Shown in pieces: positions 63,049 to 64,000 of a DNA stretch of 64,000 nt. The notes under the pieces are model-generated. The model was not told the origin of the DNA, did no database searches, and saw only the letters and a list, made by a program, of their open reading frames with translations. A program made the translations under genes and the position numbers. Position 1 is the stretch's first letter, and the number at the start of each line of letters is the position of its first letter. This DNA comes from Callaeas wilsoni (taxonomy: Eukaryota; Chordata; Aves; Passeriformes; Callaeidae), in the NCBI GenBank assembly GCA_013398955.1, contig VWPU01006131.1:62001-126000 (forward strand). Direction: 5' to 3'.

Positions 63049-64000
63049 AGGGTCCAAAATAAATGTCGATGCAAACAAAATGAATAAATTAAAAATAAAA
63101 AGCTCTTTACAAACCTAATTGCTTGGGAAGAGTCAGGGAAAGGGAAGGCATGTACCAGAAACAGCACCCTTGCAACCCTGCATTCCTAAAGATGCAGGGG
63201 GCAAACTCCAGATTGACACAGCACTGCCACACTGAAAATGCATGGTAATTCGTTAGGATGTAGTCATTTTAGTGAGAAAAAAAACACCTAGAAACTAAGG
63301 TGAACTGGTAGCTCTGTATGCCTGTCTTGAGTAATCATTCAAATGACCTCTTCAGAAGAACCTAGAAGAATTAAGAGTGTTGAAAAATACCTTGAAATAA
63401 GTGAAAATGAAAATGAAAGCCATTAGGCACTGCAGCACAGCTTTGCAAACTAGACAATGCGAAGCTGGTATGGCAATGACTGGGCTAAGAGAAAAACTGC
63501 ACAGTGAACATGTCCATGATGGTCAAATGTCTTCCAGAAGACCAAGCCAAGTCAAACGGAGGGATATGCCTTCTTTTTTTTTTTTTTTTCTTTTCCATTC
63601 AGGCACATGTGCTTTGCTTTCAGCAGTTTAAAGTTTCCATGTTCCCACAGCTCCTGGTTAAAAGTAAGGAGCTGAAGAGTGAGGAGCACTTTCAAGGAAA
63701 GACCTTTTTGCCTTTGCCTGAATGAATCTGCCGAGGTCTTGGGAGCACTGCTCAGGCCCTCTCCTACAGGAAGCCCCTGTTCTACTGACCTCCAGAGAGC
63801 TCAGTTTACGTTACCAAAGGAATTTGTTCAATTTAGTTCCTTATTTGAAAGATTTCAATTAATTGCCAAAATTCTTCTGAGGTTTATTCGTGGTTTGTTT
63901 TACCAGGAAACCAGAGTTTAATCTACAGACATATATTTTTATGCCCTAAAATCAGAGATTTGTTTGTTTGAGAGAGAGAGGGACATTTCATATGAAAGAT

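Larger units (their letters stand above)
60728..64000. other. Unique stretch to the window end
   Basis: No gene recognised. It includes an (AAC)n run (62838-62859), a T run (about 63573-63589), RFX-type motifs (see separate entry) and a terminal (GA)n run near 63970-63982. Open frames are under 95 codons without domains. Confidence 0.45.

Overview
This window looks like intergenic or intronic DNA from a bird nuclear genome, most likely a songbird. The evidence is the repeat content. At least eleven CR1 LINE fragments are present, and the younger ones end in the CR1 tail ATTCTATGATTCTA. Three long terminal repeats (LTRs) of the avian endogenous-retrovirus type are also present. There are no Alu/L1-type repeats, no bacterial gene organisation and no long ORFs. 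The songbird assignment is from memory of zebra-finch-like LTR families and is an inference. I found no protein-coding gene, rRNA, tRNA or CRISPR array that I can support. The longest open frames (158 aa or less) look like chance ORFs or CR1 remnants.

Layout. 0-5 kb: three CR1 pieces (548-725 minus, 1466-1745 plus, 3066-3661 plus), two of them keeping a recognisable end of the CR1 reverse-transcriptase ORF. 5-14 kb: mostly unique DNA with a CpG-dense patch near 6.7-6.9 kb and an A/C-only tract at 7.94-8.05 kb. 14.4-15.05 kb: a solo LTR on the minus strand with a 5-bp target-site duplication, sitting inside a strongly purine-rich stretch (14.16-16.45 kb). 15-29 kb: unique DNA, a short coding-like segment at 18.23-18.43 kb, and CR1 pieces at 24.2, 24.5 and 28.5 kb. 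29.89-30.34 kb: a second solo LTR of another family, minus strand, with a 9-bp terminal inverted repeat and a 4-bp target-site duplication. 34.0 and 37.5-37.95 kb: old CR1 fragments. 39.56-39.64 kb: an uninterrupted run of 80 T. 41.12-41.75 kb: a plus-strand LTR of the same family as the 14.4-kb one, followed by a primer-binding-site-like sequence and a short leader, so probably the 5' end of a broken provirus. 48.8-49.5 kb: old minus-strand CR1. 60.3-60.7 kb: a good plus-strand CR1 tail. The rest is AT-rich unique DNA.

The identifiable elements are retroelements of several ages rather than cooperating genes. The most interesting points are the two precisely bounded LTR insertions, the inverted pair of same-family LTRs about 26 kb apart, the 80-T run, and the short high-GC3 open segment at 18.2 kb. 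I see no convincing previously undescribed system.
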